From positions 1-8,326 of the forward strand of contig CAMYWI010000045.1 of NCBI GenBank assembly GCA_947302675.1: a stretch of DNA of 8,326 bases, in the 5' to 3' direction. This document shows, one piece after another, positions 5,261-8,326 of the stretch. A program made the translations under genes and the position numbers. Within the stretch, counting starts at the first letter, position 1; the number at the start of each line of letters is the position of its first letter. The DNA comes from an uncultured Selenomonadales bacterium (lineage in GTDB: Bacteria; Bacillota_C; Negativicutes; Selenomonadales; Selenomonadaceae). The notes beneath the pieces are model-generated. The model made no database searches. It was given only the letters and a program-made list of their open reading frames with translations, and was not told the DNA's origin.

Positions 5261-7366
5261 TTGCAGAATAATTGTTCGGAAGGTCACGAGGTGCCGCGCA
5301 ATTTATCTGCGTGGCCCGACGCCGTGATAAATTTATCGGTCATGCTGGTAATGGTCGTGATAATCACGCAGTACAACAAAATTTTGGGCGCAATGGCTTT
5401 TTTGGTGTTGGCAATGCTGACGTGGTTCGCTCGCGTTCGACAAAGAGACAGGAAAGAAAAATTCCGCGAGTACGCCGAAAACGTCATCGGAAATTTCAAC
5501 GACATGATGTATTACGCCATGACAAAGTTGCCGGACGGAATAATGGTTGTGGACGACGCGGGGCGGCTCCAATGGTGCAACGCCGTCATGCAGGAATTTT
5601 CCGACGCAATTCCTCAGCAGGGCATGGACGTTGAGGAATTTTGGGAAGGCTTGATACCGCAGGAAATTTTATCTCTCGAACCAAAAGGCAATGAACCTGC
5701 GCCGACGGAAGGCGAATACCGCGTTAAATCGTTGCGGCGCAGAACAAATGCGGACGGCGAAGTCGAGGAGTACTACAGATATTTTTTGGTGAAGTATCGG
5801 CACTTGCAGGCGACGGCGGATTATTCGCGCATGGTCGTTTTGTTCGCGCGAGAGACGACGCCTTACGAGGAATTAAAAATCGAATACGCGCAAAGCCGCA
5901 CGTCAATAATCTATGTGCAGGTCGATAACTACGACGAAGTTACGCAGGGACTCAGCGAGGCGGAGGCAACTTCGCTTATGCTCTCGGTCAGCGAAATTTT
6001 GGAAGAGTGGGTTGCGTCGCTTGCAGGATTTATTCGGCGCGTGTCGAGTGATTTATTTATCGTCGTGTTGGAGCGGCGAGCGTTGGACTTGGCGATAAGC
6101 AAAAAATTTATCGTCCTGGACAAAATCCGTCAGCTCGTCAACAAACACCAACTGCAAGTCACGTTGTCAATGGGGGCGTCGGCGGCAGATAAACCTTCCG
6201 ACGAACAATCGATAGGCGAACTCGGCACAAAGGCAATGGCGGGCTTGAACTTGGCATTGGCGCGAGGCGGCGATCAAGTTGCGGTCAACACGGGCGACAA
6301 AATGCAATTCTTTGGCGGCAGAGCAAAGGCGGTCGAGAGAAATACTCGCGTCAAAGCTCGCGTCATGTCTCATTCACTGCGCGACTACATGGAGGCGGCG
6401 GACGAAATTTTTATCATGGGTCACACGCGCGAGGACTACGACGCCTTCGGGGCGGCGGTCGGCGTCGCGCTCATGGCTAAAAATCTCAACAAGCCCGCGC
6501 ATATCGTCCTTAGCACGTGGCTTGATAGCGTCGAAAAAATTATTGAACTCCTCGACAAAGACGACGGCTACAAAAAGCTGTTCGTCAGCGCGAACGAAGT
6601 CAGCCTTTCCACGTCGCTTGAGCCGCTCTTGATTGTCGTCGACACTTTTATTCCACACCTCGTCGCCGCGCCCGCCTTGCTTGAGAAAATTAAAAAGGTC
6701 GTCGTGATTGACCACCACCGCCGCAGTGAGAACACAATTAAAAATCCGTCGCTGACTTATCTGGAGCCTGGCTCCAGTTCGACGTGCGAAATGGTTACGG
6801 AACTTTTAATGTACTTCGACGATAAGATTCGCATTGGAAAGTTGGCGGCGACGGCGATTTATTCTGGGATTGTTGTCGACACGAAAAACTTTTCGATAAA
6901 TGCGGGCGCGAGGACTTTCGAGGCGGCGGCTTATCTTCGCAGGAGCGGAGCGGATCCTGTCGCCGTGAACTATCTTTTCAAATCGGACTACGAAACGACG
7001 GTCTCGCTCGCCAAGACAAAGGCGCAGTCGGAGTACTTCGAGGGCGGGCTTGTCGTCTCCTACATTGACAAAATCATTCCGAACATTCAAGCCATTGCGG
7101 GGCAAGCGGCGGACTCGTTGCTTAGAGTTGAGGGCGTGCGCATGACGATTATCCTTTTCCAAATGAAAAGCGACACGGTTGGGATAAGTGCGCGGTCGAG
7201 CGGCGACTTGAACGTTCAAGTTATCATGGAGAAATTCGGCGGCGGCGGTCATCAAAACGTTGCGGGCGCACAGGTCCGAAATATTTCCCTGCTTGACTTG
7301 AAAAATTCTGTTGTGGAGGCGGCTCGCAAATACATTGCCGAGAACGACACGCCCGCCGACAAGTAA
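5261..7366 (+). CDS. gdpP: Cyclic-di-AMP phosphodiesterase GdpP (YybT family)
   Basis: GdpP hydrolyses c-di-AMP to pApA at the membrane, setting the level of a messenger that controls potassium, osmotic balance and wall stress. From TTG 5261 it has 701 aa, slightly longer than usual. Two N-terminal membrane helices (about 22-38 and 40-58) are followed by a PAS-like domain (86-113 core, LPDGIMVVDD). A degenerate GGDEF domain (about 213-345) has SSDLF (262-266) in place of the signature, as expected for this family. The DHH domain shows H388, D392, D394 (HTREDYD), D461, DHH at 484-486 and D540 (VVDTKNF), all the metal ligands. The DHHA1 end has GGGGH (660-664). One departure is DTF (461-463) where relatives usually have DTH. 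It is probably coupled in translation to yybS, and transcription probably continues into the next gene. Confidence 0.96.
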   Translation: MQNNCSEGHEVPRNLSAWPDAVINLSVMLVMVVIITQYNKILGAMAFLVLAMLTWFARVRQRDRKEKFREYAENVIGNFNDMMYYAMTKLPDGIMVVDDAGRLQWCNAVMQEFSDAIPQQGMDVEEFWEGLIPQEILSLEPKGNEPAPTEGEYRVKSLRRRTNADGEVEEYYRYFLVKYRHLQATADYSRMVVLFARETTPYEELKIEYAQSRTSIIYVQVDNYDEVTQGLSEAEATSLMLSVSEILEEWVASLAGFIRRVSSDLFIVVLERRALDLAISKKFIVLDKIRQLVNKHQLQVTLSMGASAADKPSDEQSIGELGTKAMAGLNLALARGGDQVAVNTGDKMQFFGGRAKAVERNTRVKARVMSHSLRDYMEAADEIFIMGHTREDYDAFGAAVGVALMAKNLNKPAHIVLSTWLDSVEKIIELLDKDDGYKKLFVSANEVSLSTSLEPLLIVVDTFIPHLVAAPALLEKIKKVVVIDHHRRSENTIKNPSLTYLEPGSSSTCEMVTELLMYFDDKIRIGKLAATAIYSGIVVDTKNFSINAGARTFEAAAYLRRSGADPVAVNYLFKSDYETTVSLAKTKAQSEYFEGGLVVSYIDKIIPNIQAIAGQAADSLLRVEGVRMTIILFQMKSDTVGISARSSGDLNVQVIMEKFGGGGHQNVAGAQVRNISLLDLKNSVVEAARKYIAENDTPADK

Positions 7367-7393
7367 AATTTTCTTTGCAATAGGAGAACTCTC

Positions 7394-7900
7394 ATGTACA
7401 ACATAAAAAATATCGAAAACCTCGTCCAAGCTTACATTGTTAAAAATTTTAGAGAAGAAGTAAAACCTCAAGCCGAAACCGTAACTATGCAGGGAGCTTT
7501 CGGGAGCGAGGAGCTTGATAAAATCGATTTCCTTAAACTCTTGGCTCAAGCCCGAACTGGCAAAGAAACTTTTTCCGAAATGCTCCTGCACCTAATCAAA
7601 GAGAGCGGCGAGAAAAATTCTACGATTTACACTCGCGCCAACATTGACCGCAGACATTTTTCCAAAATTGCTAACGACCCCGACTACAAGCCCAGCAAGC
7701 AAACGGTTCTTGCCTTCGCTATTGCTCTCAAGCTCGATTTTGAGAAAACGACGGATTTGCTTGCCGTCGCCGGTTTCACTCTCAGCAATGCCAATCTCTC
7801 TGATATTATCGTTTCCTTTTTTATCGAGTACAAAATCTTTGATGTGGATTTGGTTAATCAGATTCTCTACAAGTACAATCAGCCTTTGCTCGCCGGTTAA
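7394..7900 (+). CDS. Uncharacterised 168-aa protein with an HTH-like core, third gene of the gdpP operon
   Basis: The function is unknown. Residues about 58-168 match, from memory, a domain found as stand-alone proteins and fused to macro (ADP-ribose-binding) domains. Its marks are FSEMLLHLI, RANIDRRHFSKIAND (81-95), YKPSKQTVLAFAIALKL (98-114), DLLAVAGFTLS (121-131) and the terminal YNQPLL. The helix spacing around 61-130 resembles a lambda-repressor/XRE fold with an Arg-rich second helix, so binding to DNA or a protein is plausible but unproven. Residues 1-57 match nothing I know and hold no membrane segment. The ATG has GGAG seven bases upstream. It lies 27 bases after gdpP with no terminator between, and a strong one follows it, so it is probably cotranscribed with yybS-gdpP. 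Its beginning is more AT-rich than the neighbours, with AGA arginine codons, hinting at later arrival. Confidence 0.85.
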   Translation: MYNIKNIENLVQAYIVKNFREEVKPQAETVTMQGAFGSEELDKIDFLKLLAQARTGKETFSEMLLHLIKESGEKNSTIYTRANIDRRHFSKIANDPDYKPSKQTVLAFAIALKLDFEKTTDLLAVAGFTLSNANLSDIIVSFFIEYKIFDVDLVNQILYKYNQPLLAG

Positions 7901-7909
7901 GTTTAAACG

Positions 7910-7941
7910 AAATGTCGCATGGCTTGCGACATTTTTTTTTT
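7910..7941 (+). terminator. Rho-independent terminator of the yybS-gdpP operon
   Basis: AAATGTCGCA (7910-7919) pairs perfectly over ten bases with TGCGACATTT (7925-7934), loop TGGCT, and runs into ten consecutive T bases (7932-7941). It lies nine bases after the stop of the 168-aa gene and so closes the plus-strand unit that begins near 4282. Directly outside the stem sits a further inverted pair, TTTAAACG (7902-7909) and CGTTTAAA (7947-7954). Confidence 0.95.
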
Positions 7942-8001
7942 GCAACCGTTTAAAATCTTATGGGGAGAAAAAAAGTTGATACTGACAGTGATAAATTTCT
8001 A

Positions 8002-8009
8002 ACGTACGT
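8002..8009. promoter_or_regulatory. Palindrome ACGTACGT upstream of the XRE gene, possible operator
   Basis: An eight-base perfect palindrome lies 25 bases upstream of the -10 box of the XRE gene, just upstream of where RNA polymerase would contact the -35 region. Further bases outside it match imperfectly. Autoregulation by the encoded XRE protein is possible, but the site is short and may be chance. Confidence 0.3.
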
Positions 8010-8031
8010 CAAAACACGGAAAGTAAAAACA

Positions 8032-8040
8032 TGCGATAAT
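8032..8040 (+). promoter_or_regulatory. Extended -10 promoter of the XRE regulator gene
   Basis: TGC plus GATAAT (8032-8040) matches an extended -10 element, differing from TATAAT at one base, and has the same layout as the promoter of yybS. No recognisable -35 lies 17 bases upstream (AAACAC). Transcription would begin near 8047, giving a leader of about 20 bases. The strong terminator upstream means the gene needs its own promoter. Confidence 0.6.
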
Positions 8041-8066
8041 TAGAAACAAAAACGGGACGTGGTTTA

Positions 8067-8309
8067 ATGTCAGTTTTGTTAGAAGAGAAACGACTTTTAA
8101 TCGGCTTGAACATAAGTTACTACAGGCGAGCGCGTCACATGACGCAAATTGAACTGGCAGAAGTCTTGAACATAAGTAGCAATTATTTATCGCAAGTTGA
8201 ACGTGGTTACAAATCACTGTCGCTCGACAAACTTTTGGAATTGGCAGCGGCATTGAAGGTTGACGAGAAAGATTTACTCGACTTCAGCAAGATGTCTCTT
8301 TTGGCTTGA
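8067..8309 (+). CDS. Small XRE-family helix-turn-helix transcriptional regulator
   Basis: An 80-aa, single-domain DNA-binding protein of the lambda-repressor (XRE/Cro) type. Residues about 12-72 form the five-helix domain. ISYYRRARHMTQIELAEVLN (16-35) holds helices one and two, ISSNYLSQVERGYKSLSLDK (36-55) the recognition helix and the following turn, and LLELAAALKVDEKDLL (56-71) the last helices. There is no sensor domain, so it must respond to a partner, to its own concentration, or act constitutively. The ATG has a modest site, GGGA nine bases upstream. It stands after a strong terminator with its own extended -10 promoter, and a strong ribosome binding site begins two bases after its stop. 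It is therefore probably the first gene of an operon continuing off the right edge, perhaps a toxin-antitoxin, phage-like or accessory pair. The fold is sure, the target is not. Confidence 0.93.
   Translation: MSVLLEEKRLLIGLNISYYRRARHMTQIELAEVLNISSNYLSQVERGYKSLSLDKLLELAAALKVDEKDLLDFSKMSLLA
8105..8177 (+). repeat. 13-bp direct repeat inside the XRE gene
   Basis: CTTGAACATAAGT occurs at 8105-8117 and again at 8165-8177, exactly 60 bases apart and in the same frame. Both copies encode LNIS, once in helix one and once before the recognition helix. It may be coincidence from protein sequence and codon choice. Confidence 0.7.
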
Positions 8310-8310
8310 A

Positions 8311-8319
8311 AGGTGGAGG
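8311..8319 (+). promoter_or_regulatory. Ribosome binding site of a gene starting at the right edge
   Basis: AGGTGGAGG begins two bases after the stop of the XRE gene and is followed by ATTTT and then AT at the last two bases. If the next base is G, an ATG start lies at 8325 with five-base spacing. The next gene would then be tightly coupled to the regulator. Confidence 0.7.
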
Positions 8320-8326
8320 ATTTTAT

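Noticed and set aside
6806..7591. 261-codon open frame on the minus strand across the end of gdpP and the start of the next gene
   Set aside because: It lies opposite a clear DHH/DHHA1 domain and a second well-supported gene, shows no known domain, and long antisense frames are frequent here because of codon bias.

Overview
The window looks like a chromosomal segment of a Firmicute, most probably one of the Negativicutes (Selenomonas-like); this is inference. The support is a tmcAL-type tRNA acetate ligase and a yybS-gdpP pair, both characteristic of Firmicutes, strong AGGAGG-type ribosome binding sites with TTG starts, and a moderately GC-rich genome whose coding sequence is full of AAAATTTT-like runs. 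No rRNA, tRNA, CRISPR, transposase or integrase is visible.

Left third (1-2817, minus strand): a tightly packed three-gene operon read right to left. It holds a secreted glucosaminidase-domain protein (2056-2817), a Gfo/Idh/MocA NAD(P)-dependent oxidoreductase (1062-2045) and an amino-acid permease of the AAT family (1-1054) that runs off the left edge. Gaps are 10 and 7 bases, and each downstream ribosome binding site overlaps the preceding stop codon, so the genes are probably cotranscribed.

Centre (2818-5259, plus strand): a 92-base divergent intergenic region leads to tmcAL (TTG start at 2910), which makes the N4-acetylcytidine at the wobble base of elongator tRNA-Met. Its last ten codons and stop lie in a run of degenerate 7-bp repeats. 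This opens a 166-base repetitive block (about 4065-4230) with three strong hairpins. An extended -10 promoter (TGCTATAAT, 4267-4275) then starts the next operon: yybS (DUF2232 membrane protein) and gdpP (c-di-AMP phosphodiesterase), which starts one base after the yybS stop.

Right part (7367-8326): gdpP is followed after 27 bases by a 168-aa protein of an uncharacterised family with an HTH-like core. A textbook Rho-independent terminator (7910-7941) closes that transcription unit. In many other Firmicutes rplI and dnaB follow gdpP, so this position appears to have been altered. After the terminator an 80-aa XRE-type regulator has its own extended -10 promoter, and a strong ribosome binding site in the last 16 bases shows that another gene begins at the right edge.

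The well-understood genes concern tRNA modification, c-di-AMP turnover and the cell envelope. The least understood parts are the 168-aa protein joined to the gdpP operon, the repeat block after tmcAL, and the regulator with its unseen partner. I found no clear evidence for a complete new multi-gene system.
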